Positions 42,627 to 53,844 of a DNA stretch of 64,000 bases are shown piece after piece. The notes below the pieces were generated by a model, which saw only the letters and a list, made by a program, of their open reading frames with translations, was not told the DNA's origin and made no database searches. Position numbers and translations under genes: made by a program. The stretch comes from Streptoalloteichus tenebrarius. Lineage in GTDB: Bacteria; Actinomycetota; Actinomycetes; Mycobacteriales; Pseudonocardiaceae. The DNA lies in the NCBI RefSeq assembly GCF_024171885.1, contig NZ_JAMTCP010000004.1, forward strand, positions 186,001-250,000, given 5' to 3'. The first letter of the stretch is position 1; each line of letters begins with the position of its first letter.

Positions 42627-43833
42627 GAACCCCGGCGGCGCTCCGGCCGTGACCGCCCCCTCCGGCCCGCCCCGCGCCGCGCGGTGGGCGACCGGGTTCG
42701 TCTTCGTCCTGCACTCGGCGGTCTTCGCCTCGTGGACGCCGCACGTGCCCGAGGTCAAGGACCAGCTCGGCCTGCACGAGGGCACCCTCGGCGCGACCCT
42801 GCTGGGCGCCCCGCTCGGCTCGGTGTTGGCCATGCTGGTGACCAGCCCTGCGCTGGCCCGGTGGGGCAGTCGTCGGGTGACCGCCGTGGCGTTGCTGGGC
42901 TACGCCCTGGCCGCGCCCCTGCTCGGGCTGGCCGGCTCCGCCGTGGCCCTGTTCGCCGCCCTCACCGTGTGGGGCGCCTTCCAGGGCGCGCTCGACGTCG
43001 CGATGAACGCGCAGGCCGTGGCGGTCGAGCGCGCCTACGACCGGCCGCTGATGTCCAGCTTCCACGCGTACTGGAGTCTCGGGTCGGTCGCGGGGATCGG
43101 CCTCGGCATGGGAGGCCTCGCCCTGGGCGTGGGGCTGGCCGTCCAGCTCGCCGCGATCGGCGTGGTGGCCGTGGTCGCCACCCCGCTGCTGGTCCGTCCG
43201 ATGCGCGCCGACCGCGTGGACCCCGACGGCCCCGACGGCCCCGACGGCGCGGACTCCGACGGGCAGCACCGGTTCGTCGTCCCGTGGCGGCACCGGGGCC
43301 TGCTGCCGCTGGCGGGGATCGTCTTCGCCGCGCTGCTGTGCGAGGGCGCGGCCGGGGACTGGACGGCCGTGTACCTGCGGGACAGCCTGGGCGCGCCCGG
43401 CGCTGTCGCCGGTGTCGGCTACGGCGCGTTCGCCTGCGCCATGTTCGTGGGCCGGCTGATGGGGGACCGGTGGGTGTCCCGGTACGGCCGCGTCCGGGTG
43501 GTGACGCTGCTGTCGGCCACGGCGGCGGTCGCCACCGCCGTGACCCTGCTGGTCGGTCACCCGCTGGTCGCCCTGGCCGGGTTCGCCGCCCTCGGGCTGG
43601 GGCTGTCCTGTCTGGTGCCGGTCGTGTTCAGCGCGGCGGGATCGCTGCCGGGCAGCCACCCGGGGCAGTCGCTGGCGGCGGTGGCCTCGGCCGGGTGGAT
43701 CGGGTTCCTGCTCGGTCCACCCGCGATCGGCGGCCTGGCCCACCTCACCTCGCTGCCGTTGGCCCTGGCCGTGCTGCCGCTGTTGGCCACGGCGATGGCC
43801 GTCGGGGCTCGCACCCTCGGTCCACGCTCCTGA
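42619..43833 (+). CDS. MFS transporter (YbjJ-like)
   Basis: 404 residues, GTG start inside the end of the DeoR gene, so expression is coupled. Twelve membrane segments; TM1 carries FVFVLHSAVFASWTPHVPEV, the motif of YbjJ/FucP-type MFS proteins. A central loop holds DPDGPDGPDGADSDG, a short GPD repeat. With a DeoR regulator the substrate is likely a sugar or polyol, direction unknown. Confidence 0.86.
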   Translation: MSENPGGAPAVTAPSGPPRAARWATGFVFVLHSAVFASWTPHVPEVKDQLGLHEGTLGATLLGAPLGSVLAMLVTSPALARWGSRRVTAVALLGYALAAPLLGLAGSAVALFAALTVWGAFQGALDVAMNAQAVAVERAYDRPLMSSFHAYWSLGSVAGIGLGMGGLALGVGLAVQLAAIGVVAVVATPLLVRPMRADRVDPDGPDGPDGADSDGQHRFVVPWRHRGLLPLAGIVFAALLCEGAAGDWTAVYLRDSLGAPGAVAGVGYGAFACAMFVGRLMGDRWVSRYGRVRVVTLLSATAAVATAVTLLVGHPLVALAGFAALGLGLSCLVPVVFSAAGSLPGSHPGQSLAAVASAGWIGFLLGPPAIGGLAHLTSLPLALAVLPLLATAMAVGARTLGPRS

Positions 43834-43858
43834 CCTGCGGCAACGCACCGCACCTCAA

Positions 43859-43905
43859 ACCTCTAGTGGAGGTTGAGACATGATGTGTCGACCTCCACTA
43901 GAGGT
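43859..43905. promoter_or_regulatory. Paired palindromes in a long inverted repeat
   Basis: ACCTC-TAGTG-GAGGT (43859-43873) and ACCTC-CACTA-GAGGT (43891-43905) are each palindromic and are inverted copies of each other, forming a 14-base-arm hairpin with inner GACA..TGTC pairing. It may be a terminator of the MFS gene or, by its double-palindrome build, a binding site for a MerR-type or other regulator. No such gene is adjacent. Confidence 0.45.
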
Positions 43906-44111
43906 GGGTCAACCTCAGGTGGAGGGTAAGACTTCGAGGGGTGTCGAGCCCGCCCGTGACCGGCCGTGGCCGCCTGCCCAGGCGGGCCGTCGTCACGAGA
44001 CGGCGAACGACCGCCTCACGGCGGGTTCGGTCGCCCTCCTGCGGGGCACTGCTGAGGTGACAGGTCCGGTCCGCCGGTGACCCCGGCGGGGTGAAGGACG
44101 GTGAGGCGCCC

Positions 44112-45077
44112 ATGACGCACCTGACGAACTGGCGCGAGCGGTTGGTCGACAGCGCCTACGCGCTGGGGTGGCGAATGGTCGGGACGGTGCCGCCGGAGCC
44201 GACGCTGCGCCTGTTCCAGGCCGCCGGCGGGGCGGCGGCGCGACTCGGCACCCCCGGCGCGCGGCGGTTGCGGCGCAACCTGTCCCGGGTCCGGCCCACC
44301 GCCACCTCGGCCGAGTTGGACGAGCTGACGCGCGAGGCGATGCGCTCCTGTGCCCGCTACTGGTGGGAGGTCTTCGAGCTGCCGCACACGGACCTCCGCC
44401 GCCTGCGCGAGGTGGTGGACCCTCATGTGACTGGACGCGACAACCTGGACATCGCGCTGGCCCGGGGCAGGGGCGTGGTGCTGGCGCTGCCGCACTCGGG
44501 CAACTGGGACGTCGCCGGGGTGTGGCTGGTCGGCTGCCTCGGCCGCTTCACCACCGTCATGGAGCGACCGCGCCCCGAGTCGCTGTACCGCAGGTTCGCC
44601 GACTACCGGCGGGCGCTCGGGTTCGAGGTCGTCCCGCTGACCGGCGACGCGACCTCGGCCGCGTCGGTCCTCGCGGAACGGTTGCGGGCGAACCGGGCGG
44701 TGTGCCTGCTGGCCGACCGCCTCCTCGCGGGGGACGGGGTCGCGGTCTCCTTCTTCGGCGAGCCCGCGTTCCTGCCGGCCGGCCCCGCGCGGCTGGCCGC
44801 CGCCACCGGAGCGGCCCTGCTCCCGGTCGGCTCCTGGTTCACCGACGACGGCGGCTGGGCGGTCAGGTTCCACCGGCCGATCCCGGTCGCCGGCCGCGAG
44901 GACGTGGCGCCCGCGACCCAGGCGCTGGCCGACACCTTCGCCGCCGACATCGGGCGACGTCCCCAGGACTGGCACCTGCTCCGGCCCCTGTGGGAGGCCG
45001 ACCTGGGGCACGTGCCCGTCCACGTGCCGGCCCCGGCGCCCACCCACGTGGGTCATGGGCGGACGTGGCCGCCGTGA
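44112..45077 (+). CDS. Phosphatidylinositol mannoside acyltransferase-like (LpxL/HtrB family)
   Basis: About 321 residues from ATG 44112, after GTGAGG. The acyltransferase motif is VVLALPHSGNWDVAGVWL (HxxxxD, about residues 123-140), with a downstream VCLLADRLLAGDGVAVSFFG and PAFLPAGPARLAAATGAALL matching the LpxL/PatA family. In actinobacteria these enzymes acylate phosphatidylinositol mannosides at the inner membrane face. The usual pgsA-pimA neighbours are absent, so this is probably a paralogue. Confidence 0.82.
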   Translation: MTHLTNWRERLVDSAYALGWRMVGTVPPEPTLRLFQAAGGAAARLGTPGARRLRRNLSRVRPTATSAELDELTREAMRSCARYWWEVFELPHTDLRRLREVVDPHVTGRDNLDIALARGRGVVLALPHSGNWDVAGVWLVGCLGRFTTVMERPRPESLYRRFADYRRALGFEVVPLTGDATSAASVLAERLRANRAVCLLADRLLAGDGVAVSFFGEPAFLPAGPARLAAATGAALLPVGSWFTDDGGWAVRFHRPIPVAGREDVAPATQALADTFAADIGRRPQDWHLLRPLWEADLGHVPVHVPAPAPTHVGHGRTWPP

Positions 45078-45182
45078 GCGGCAGCTCTCGGTGAAGATCG
45101 ACCCGGGTGGGGGCGTCCGCCGTCACCTGTTAGGGTCGGCACTGTTCGTGCTGAGTTGACGAGGACACGAGGGGTGAGGTTG

Positions 45183-45245
45183 ATGACCGCGCCGAAGGCC
45201 GTCCGTGGCGCCCAGGTCTCCCTCGCGTCCCGGGCCGTGGCCTGA
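45183..45245 (+). CDS. Possible 20-residue leader peptide
   Basis: ATG 45183 to TGA 45245 gives MTAPKAVRGAQVSLASRAVA, with GAGGGGTGAGG just upstream as a strong ribosome site. It lies 87 bases before the GNAT gene. It may be a leader peptide, a start-site relic or chance. Confidence 0.3.
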   Translation: MTAPKAVRGAQVSLASRAVA

Positions 45246-45332
45246 CCTCGTCTTCCTCCGCCCCGCCACCAGCGCCGAGTGTGCGCTCGCGGGGCGTCCC
45301 ACACGCACGACAGAAACGGACTCACATCCGCC

Positions 45333-45842
45333 ATGAGCACGTCGTGGATCACGCGCGCCGAGACCGGCGCCGACATCCCCGCCATCCGTGAGATCAACCT
45401 CGCCGCGTTCGAGACCTCGTTGGAGGCCGACCTCGTCGAGGCGCTCCGCGCCGACCAGGCGTGGATCGAGGGACTGTCCTTCGTCGCCACCGACGACGGC
45501 GGCCGGCCGGTGGCGTACGCGCTGCTGACCCGCTGCCACGTCGACGACGCCCCCGCCCTGTGCCTGGGCCCGTGCGCGGTCCTGCCCGAGCACCAGAACA
45601 GCGGCGCGGGCTCGGCGGTCATCCGGGCGGTGTTGGAGGCGGCCCGGAACCGGGGTGAGCACCACGTGATCGTCCTGGGCCACCCCACGTACTACCCGCG
45701 GTTCGGGTTCACCCGCGCGTCGCGGTACGGCATCCGGTTGTCCATCGACGTCCCGGACGAGGCCCTGATGGCCCTCACCCTGGACGCCGACCACCCGCTG
45801 CCCAGCGGCACCGTCCGCTACGCCGCGCCGTTCGGCATCTGA
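45333..45842 (+). CDS. GNAT-family N-acetyltransferase (YhbS-like)
   Basis: About 169 residues from ATG 45333. The acetyl-CoA loop VLPEHQNSGAGSAVIRAVLE (about residues 86-105), then HVIVLGHPTYYPRFGFTRAS, matches the YhbS-like predicted acetyltransferases. The substrate is unknown. It is followed by a strong hairpin. Confidence 0.87.
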   Translation: MSTSWITRAETGADIPAIREINLAAFETSLEADLVEALRADQAWIEGLSFVATDDGGRPVAYALLTRCHVDDAPALCLGPCAVLPEHQNSGAGSAVIRAVLEAARNRGEHHVIVLGHPTYYPRFGFTRASRYGIRLSIDVPDEALMALTLDADHPLPSGTVRYAAPFGI

Positions 45843-45850
45843 CCGCACAC

Positions 45851-45885
45851 CGTGGTGCGGGGGCGCTCCGCCCCCGCACCACGGT
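45851..45885 (+). terminator. Hairpin terminator after the GNAT gene
   Basis: A perfect 16-base stem CCGTGGTGCGGGGGCG / CGCCCCCGCACCACGG with a 3-base loop CTC, 9 bases beyond the stop. Confidence 0.82.
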
Positions 45886-46050
45886 CCTCACACGGTCCTC
45901 ATGCGGGAATCGTCGCGCCCCAGCGCGATCGTCGACGAACACGTCGACGACCTTCCACTCCCTCCCACTCCCTGGCGGCTTCGGAGGAAGCTGGCTCGCT
46001 TCGCGCTCCAGCCTTCCTGATATGTCAGCGTTGGCTGTACTGTTCTGTGC

Positions 46051-46419
46051 ATGCTGACGTGTGAGACGCGGGAGTCGGCGCTGGCCCGTCTCGGCCGGGC
46101 ACTGGCCGACCCGACGCGGTGTCGCATCCTGGTCGCCCTGCTCGACGGGGTGAGCTACCCCGGTCAGTTGGCCGCCCACCTCGGACTGAGCCGGTCGAAC
46201 GTGTCGAACCACCTGGCGTGCCTGCGGGGATGCGGCCTGGTCGTCGCGACCTACGAGGGTCGCCAGGTCCGCTACGCCCTGGCGGACGCGCACCTGGCCC
46301 GCGCGCTGGGCGAGCTGGTACAGGTGGTGCTCGCCGTGGACACCGCGCAGCCCTGCGTGGACGAGGACCAGGCCGTCACCACGGCGGCGGACGCGGACGC
46401 CGTGGACGTTGGGCGATGA
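46051..46419 (+). CDS. ArsR-family metal sensor (CmtR-like)
   Basis: 122 residues. MLTCETRESALARLGRALAD has Cys4, as in the CmtR Cd/Pb sensors; the winged helix has LAAHLGLSRSNVSNHLACLR (Cys at the helix end, again CmtR-like), and the wing RQVRYALAD. A downstream Cys (AQPCVDED) could complete the metal site. TACTGT ends 7 bases before the ATG. The TGA overlaps the ATG of the cation transporter, so the sensor probably represses its own operon. Confidence 0.88.
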   Translation: MLTCETRESALARLGRALADPTRCRILVALLDGVSYPGQLAAHLGLSRSNVSNHLACLRGCGLVVATYEGRQVRYALADAHLARALGELVQVVLAVDTAQPCVDEDQAVTTAADADAVDVGR

Positions 46420-47135
46420 GCGGGAACACGCCCCCAAGGTCCGACCTGTCCGCGCTGCTCGTGCCCGGGCAGGAGAGGGCCGGCTGCGCGGACGGGTGCT
46501 GCGCGCCCGTCGCGGGTGCCGGCGCGACGAAGCTGGTGGACGAGGATCGGCGCCGGGTGTTGTCGCGGCGGGTGCGGCTGCTGGTCGCGGCCACGATCAC
46601 CTACAACGTCGTCGAGGCGGTCGTGGCGATCGCGGCCGGGGCGGCCGCCGACTCGACCGCGCTGGTGGGGTTCGGGCTGGACTCGGTGATCGAGGTCGCC
46701 TCTGCGGCCGCCGTGGCCTGGCAGTTCTCCGGCCGGGACCCCGAAGCGCGCGAGCGCGCGGCGTTGCGGGTCATCGCCCTGTCGTTCTTCGCGCTCGCGC
46801 TCTACGTGGCCGTCGAGTCCACGCGGTCGCTGTTCGGCGTCGGGAACGCCGAGCACTCGCCGGTCGGGATCGTGTTGGCGGCGGTGTCGCTGCTGGTGAT
46901 GCCGTTCCTGTCCCACGCCCAGCGCCGCGCCGGCCGGGAACTCGGGTCGGCCAGCGCGGTCGCCGACTCCCGGCAGACCCTGCTGTGCACCTACCTGTCC
47001 GGCGTGCTGCTCGTCGGTCTGGTGCTCAACGCGGCGTTCGGGTGGTTCTGGGCTGACCCGGTCGTCGCCCTGGTCATCGCCGTGGTCGCGGTGCGGGAGG
47101 GCAGCCAGGCCTGGCGCGGCGAGCACTGCTGCTGA
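46416..47135 (+). CDS. Cation diffusion facilitator-type metal transporter
   Basis: 239 residues, start overlapping the ArsR stop (ATGA). After a Cys-rich N-terminus (AGCADGCCAP), six membrane segments follow, with GFGLDSVIEVASAAAVAWQF (metal-site Asp in TM2) and SASAVADSRQTLLC (TM5). It belongs to the cation diffusion facilitator fold and probably exports Cd, Co or Zn, as controlled by the coupled CmtR-like sensor. The usual long cytosolic C-terminal domain is missing; the protein ends GEHCC. Confidence 0.83.
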   Translation: MSGNTPPRSDLSALLVPGQERAGCADGCCAPVAGAGATKLVDEDRRRVLSRRVRLLVAATITYNVVEAVVAIAAGAAADSTALVGFGLDSVIEVASAAAVAWQFSGRDPEARERAALRVIALSFFALALYVAVESTRSLFGVGNAEHSPVGIVLAAVSLLVMPFLSHAQRRAGRELGSASAVADSRQTLLCTYLSGVLLVGLVLNAAFGWFWADPVVALVIAVVAVREGSQAWRGEHCC

Positions 47136-47202
47136 CCCCTGGTGCGGCCGGGGGCGGGGCGTGCGTCGGGGCGTGTGTCTAGGGTGCGTCCCGCCCTCCC
47201 GG

Positions 47203-47224
47203 TATTGCACTGATCGATCCAAAA
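47203..47224. promoter_or_regulatory. TetR operator at its own promoter
   Basis: A 22-base site (TATTGCAC..GATCCAAAA) overlapping a TTGCAC -35-like box, 18 bases before TAGGGT. It matches the site at 47855-47876 at 18 of 22 positions. Confidence 0.6.
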
Positions 47225-47241
47225 CGGTTAGGGTTCGTGCC

Positions 47242-47814
47242 ATGGCACGGCCACGGACCTTCGACGAGGAGCGGGCGCTGGAGGCGGCGATGCGCGCCTT
47301 CTGGGCCGTCGGCTACGAGGCGACGACCACCGAGGACCTGTGCGCGGCCACCGGCCTGGGGCGCAGCAGCGTCTACAACACCTTCAGGAGCAAGCGCGAG
47401 CTGTTCGAGAAGGCGTTGGCGCACTACATGGAGGTTCGCACGGCGGCCGTGCTCGACCTGCTGGGGAGTGACCTGCCGACCAGGGAGAAGATCCGCGCCC
47501 TGCTGTGGCAGACCGTGGACGCCGACCCCGACGACCCGGACGGCTGCCTGGTGGTCAACACCATGGTCGAGGTGGCGCCGCGCGACCCGAAGATCGCCGA
47601 GTGCCTCCGCCGGGACCACGACCGGCGACTGGAGGCGTTGCGCCGGGCGTTCCTGGCCGGGCAGCGCGCCGGGGAGATCGACGGGGACCGGAACCCCGAC
47701 GACCTCGCGTGCTTCGTGATCGCCACGATCACCGGGATGCGCGTGCTGGTCCGCGGCGGCGCGGACCGGGCCGCGGTGGAGGCGGTCGCGAACACCGCGC
47801 TCCGCGCGTTCTGA
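47242..47814 (+). CDS. TetR-family regulator
   Basis: 190 residues from ATG 47242; MARPRTFDEERALEAAMRAF and LCAATGLGRSSVYNTFRSKR are typical. The ligand domain (GCLVVNTMVEVAPRDPKIAE) fits the TetR_C YxaF/LmrA-type. TAGGGT ends 7 bases upstream. A matching operator lies before the downstream MFS exporter, so it very probably represses both. Confidence 0.9.
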   Translation: MARPRTFDEERALEAAMRAFWAVGYEATTTEDLCAATGLGRSSVYNTFRSKRELFEKALAHYMEVRTAAVLDLLGSDLPTREKIRALLWQTVDADPDDPDGCLVVNTMVEVAPRDPKIAECLRRDHDRRLEALRRAFLAGQRAGEIDGDRNPDDLACFVIATITGMRVLVRGGADRAAVEAVANTALRAF

Positions 47815-47820
47815 TCCAGG

Positions 47821-47839
47821 GGGCGGCGTCGGGCCGCCC
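47821..47839 (+). terminator. Short hairpin after the TetR gene
   Basis: GGGCGGC / GCCGCCC, loop of 5 bases, just after the stop and before the next promoter. Confidence 0.45.
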
Positions 47840-47854
47840 TCTCTCGTGCCCTCA

Positions 47855-47876
47855 TTTTGAACAGATCTATCCAAAA
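47855..47876. promoter_or_regulatory. TetR operator before the MFS exporter
   Basis: TTTTGAACAGATCTATCCAA plus AA; 9 of 11 base pairs symmetric about AGATCT. Shared GATC-ATCCAAAA with 47203-47224. Confidence 0.65.
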
Positions 47877-47907
47877 GTCAGAACAAGGGAAACAAGGAGC
47901 CGTTCCG

Positions 47908-49113
47908 ATGCCCCTGGCCGTCTTCGTCCTGGGCTTGTCGATCTTCGCCCAGGGCACCTCCGAACTCATGCTCGCCGGCCTGCTCCCCGAGGTGGCCGCC
48001 GACCTGGGCGTGTCCATCCCCGACGCGGGCCTGCTGATCTCCGCCTTCGCCATGGGCATGCTCGTGGGCGCCCCGGTGCTGGCCATGGTCACGCTGCGCT
48101 GGCCGCGCCGCACCGCCCTGCTGACCTTCCTCGCGATCTTCGTCGCCACCCACGTCGCCGGCGCCCTGACCTCGAACTACGCCACCCTGTTCGTCACCAG
48201 GGTGGTCGGCGCCTTCGTCTACGCCGGGTTCTGGGCCGTCGCCACCGTCACCGCCGTCGGCCTCGTCCCGCCCACCGCGCGCGGCCGCGCCATGGGCATC
48301 GTCGCCGGCGGCCTCACCGTCGCCACCGTGATCGGCCTGCCCGCCGGCACCGTGATCGGCCAGCACCTCGGCTGGCGCGCCGCCTTCTGGACCGTGGCCG
48401 TCATGTCCGCGCTCGCGATGATCGGCGTCCTCGCCACCATCCCCGGCGGCCGCCCCGAGGCCACCACCAGCCTGCGCGCCGAGGTCCGCACCCTGGCCAA
48501 CCCCAGGCTGTGGCTCGCCTACGGCACCACCTCCCTGGCCACCAGCGGCCTGCTCGTCACCTTCAGCTACCTCGCCCCGTTCCTGACCGAGACCACCGGT
48601 CTGTCCAGCGGCTGGGTCCCGGCCGTGCTGGTGCTCTACGGCGTCGGCGCGTTCACCGGCATCAGCGTGGGCGCGCGCAACGCCGACGCCCGACCCCACG
48701 GAACCCTGGCCGTCGGCGTGGTCGGCCTGGTCGTCATCTCGGTGGCGCTGGCGCTGGCCGCCCACCAGCCGGTGCTGACCGTCGTGCTGGTCTGCCTGCT
48801 CGGCGCGTTCGGCTTCGCCACCAACCCGGTCCTCAACACCAGGGTGTTCTCCCTGACCAGCGGCGCGAACACCCTCGCGGCCAGCATGAACACCTCCGCG
48901 TTCAACGTGGGCATCACCGCGGGGCCGTGGCTGGGCGGGCTGGCCATCGACGCCGACCTCGGCTACCCGTCGGTGGCGTGGATCGGCGCGGCCCTGGGCA
49001 TGGTCAGCCTGGTCGCGGTGGTGATCGCCGCCCGCCTGGACCGACGTCACTCCCGCGCGCGGGACACCGCCGTCACGGCGGAGGCGCACGAACCCGCCGG
49101 CGCCCCCGCCTGA
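47908..49113 (+). CDS. MFS exporter, Cmx/CmlR-like (chloramphenicol-type)
   Basis: 401 residues from ATG 47908, after CAAGGAG. MPLAVFVLGLSIFAQGTSEL followed by MLAGLLPEVAADLGVSIPDA is the signature of the Cmx/CmlR drug-efflux branch; 12 membrane segments, motif C-like GLTVATVIGLPAGTVIGQHL in TM5. It is controlled by the TetR gene just upstream through a matching operator. Ends near a hairpin shared with the convergent methyltransferase. Confidence 0.88.
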   Translation: MPLAVFVLGLSIFAQGTSELMLAGLLPEVAADLGVSIPDAGLLISAFAMGMLVGAPVLAMVTLRWPRRTALLTFLAIFVATHVAGALTSNYATLFVTRVVGAFVYAGFWAVATVTAVGLVPPTARGRAMGIVAGGLTVATVIGLPAGTVIGQHLGWRAAFWTVAVMSALAMIGVLATIPGGRPEATTSLRAEVRTLANPRLWLAYGTTSLATSGLLVTFSYLAPFLTETTGLSSGWVPAVLVLYGVGAFTGISVGARNADARPHGTLAVGVVGLVVISVALALAAHQPVLTVVLVCLLGAFGFATNPVLNTRVFSLTSGANTLAASMNTSAFNVGITAGPWLGGLAIDADLGYPSVAWIGAALGMVSLVAVVIAARLDRRHSRARDTAVTAEAHEPAGAPA

Positions 49114-49139
49114 GCCGGGCGGCCGCGTCAGGCCGTCCA

Positions 49140-49176
49140 CCGGTGCCCGTCCGAGACGATCTCGGGCGGGCACCGG
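49140..49176. terminator. Bidirectional hairpin between convergent genes
   Basis: A 17-base stem with one mismatch (CCGGTGCCCGTCCGAGA / TCTCGGGCGGGCACCGG), loop CGA. Confidence 0.75.
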
Positions 49177-49224
49177 CGCGCGTTTCCTCGCAGGTCAGGG
49201 AAGACGGCCAGGGGAGGAAGACGG

Positions 49225-49878
49225 TCAGGGAAGGCGCAGCACCCGCGTCGGCTTGACGTCGACGCCCTCCAGGTCCCGCGGCACCGGCACCCCGTACCGG
49301 GCGACCTCCACGAACCGGTCCCTCGGCAGGTGCGCCCGCCCCGGATCGCCCACGACCACCTCGGCGCCAGCAGCCCTGGCCCGCTCCAGGAACGGCAACA
49401 CCCGTGCGGCCATCGCCCGGTCGTAGAAGACGTCCCCGGCGAGCACGACCTGCGCCCCGCCCGCGTCGCCGCCCAGCACGTCCGCCAACACCACCCGCAC
49501 CGACACCCCGTTGACCTCGGCGTTGAGGCCGATCGCCGCCTCCGCCCACGTGTCCACGTCGTTGGCGGTCACCTCCGCCGCCCCCACCAGGGCCGCCGCG
49601 ACCGCCACCAGCCCGCACCCCGAGGCCAGGTCCAGCACCCGCCGCCCCCGCACCAGCTCCGGGTGGTCGAGCACGTACCGCGCCAACGCCTGCCCGCCCG
49701 CCCACGCGAACGCCCAGAACGGCGGTGGCAGCCCCGAGCGCCCGCACTCCCGCTCCGTGGCCTCCCACAACGCGATCGCGTCCTCGGCGAGGTGCACCCG
49801 CACCTCCGGCACCAACGGCGGAGCGCCCACCGTCGTGTTGGCCCGCACGAACTCCGCTGCCGCCCTCGACGTCGTCAT
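49225..49878 (-). CDS. Class I methyltransferase (ETFB-lysine/nicotinamide-type)
   Basis: 217 residues from ATG 49878. Motif I VLDLASGCGLVAVAAALVGA (about residues 83-102), acidic end of strand 2 TANDVDTWAEAA, and VVLAGDVFYDRAMAARVLPF, the pattern of the Nnmt/ETFB lysine methyltransferase-like (Methyltransf_16/PrmA-like) proteins. The FWAFAWAGGQALARYVLDHP segment before motif I is typical. Substrate likely a protein lysine. Divergent from the helicase gene. Confidence 0.85.
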   Translation of the reverse strand: MTTSRAAAEFVRANTTVGAPPLVPEVRVHLAEDAIALWEATERECGRSGLPPPFWAFAWAGGQALARYVLDHPELVRGRRVLDLASGCGLVAVAAALVGAAEVTANDVDTWAEAAIGLNAEVNGVSVRVVLADVLGGDAGGAQVVLAGDVFYDRAMAARVLPFLERARAAGAEVVVGDPGRAHLPRDRFVEVARYGVPVPRDLEGVDVKPTRVLRLP

Positions 49879-50007
49879 GCCTCCCAGCCAACCCGACCTT
49901 GGTGACCGCCCGCGCCACACCCCACCCCACTGGCGGTTTTCCCCTGCCCCGCAAGCACACGCCGGGGCGTCGCGCCGCTCCCGACCGCCCGTGGCAAGAT
50001 CCACGGG

Positions 50008-53181
<3,174 letters not shown>

Positions 53182-53203
53182 GACGCGCCTGACCAGGCGT
53201 GAT

Positions 53204-53231
53204 GGGGCTCCGGCTTCGAAGCCGGAGCCCC
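53204..53231. terminator. Perfect palindrome, terminator hairpin
   Basis: A 28-base perfect palindrome with arms GGGGCTCCGGC / GCCGGAGCCCC and centre TTCGAA, 22 bases after the helicase stop and facing the convergent isochorismatase gene. Confidence 0.75.
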
Positions 53232-53301
53232 ACACAGCCCCCTTCGCCGACACCGTTCTGACCGGGGCCAGGTGTCGCGGATCGTGGACGAGTGGGGAGT
53301 T

Positions 53302-53844
53302 CTACGACCAGTCGGCGCAGGTGGTGACCTGGAATCCCCGGCGGGGGAAGACGGTGTCCATGAAGAAGTCGTGCACCGCCGGGTCGTCGTCGGCGCAGCC
53401 GTCCCGCAGCACCGTCACCTGGTAGCCACGGTCCGCCGCGTCGTAACACGTCGCGGCCACCATCGCGCTGGTCGCGACTCCGGCGATCACGACACTGTCG
53501 ACGCCGCGGGCGCGGAGCACGAGGTCGAGATCGGTGCCGGCGAACGCGCTGGTGCGGCGCTTCAGCACGACGACGTCCTCGTCGGCGACCGGCAGATCGA
53601 TCTCGGTGCCGGCCGACCCCTCGTGGAAGGCGTCCCCGGCGTCGTAGAACGACCGGAACAGCTCGTTGTTCGGCGGCAGGTCGGCCCCGTTGCCCCGGAC
53701 GGCGAAGTGCACGAACACCACGAGCGCGCCGGCCGCGCGGGCACGGGGGAGCAGGTCGGTGACCGGCGGCACGACCTGCCTGGCGAACGGGTAGCCGGCC
53801 GTGACGCCCCGCTGGAGGTCGCCGATGATCAGTGCGGTGGTCAA
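53302..53844 (-). CDS. Isochorismatase-like hydrolase lacking the catalytic Cys
   Basis: 180 residues. The fold is clear: ALIIGDLQRG with Asp9, the lysine motif VVLKRRTSAFAGTDLD (about residue 93) and the cis-peptide loop VVIAGVATSAMVAATCYDAA (about residue 118). In cysteine hydrolases the loop reads GVATxxCV; here the Cys position is Met, as in true isochorismatases, where that residue is also not Cys. So amidase activity is unlikely unless the later Cys substitutes. Substrate unknown. Confidence 0.85.
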   Translation of the reverse strand: MTTALIIGDLQRGVTAGYPFARQVVPPVTDLLPRARAAGALVVFVHFAVRGNGADLPPNNELFRSFYDAGDAFHEGSAGTEIDLPVADEDVVVLKRRTSAFAGTDLDLVLRARGVDSVVIAGVATSAMVAATCYDAADRGYQVTVLRDGCADDDPAVHDFFMDTVFPRRGFQVTTCADWS

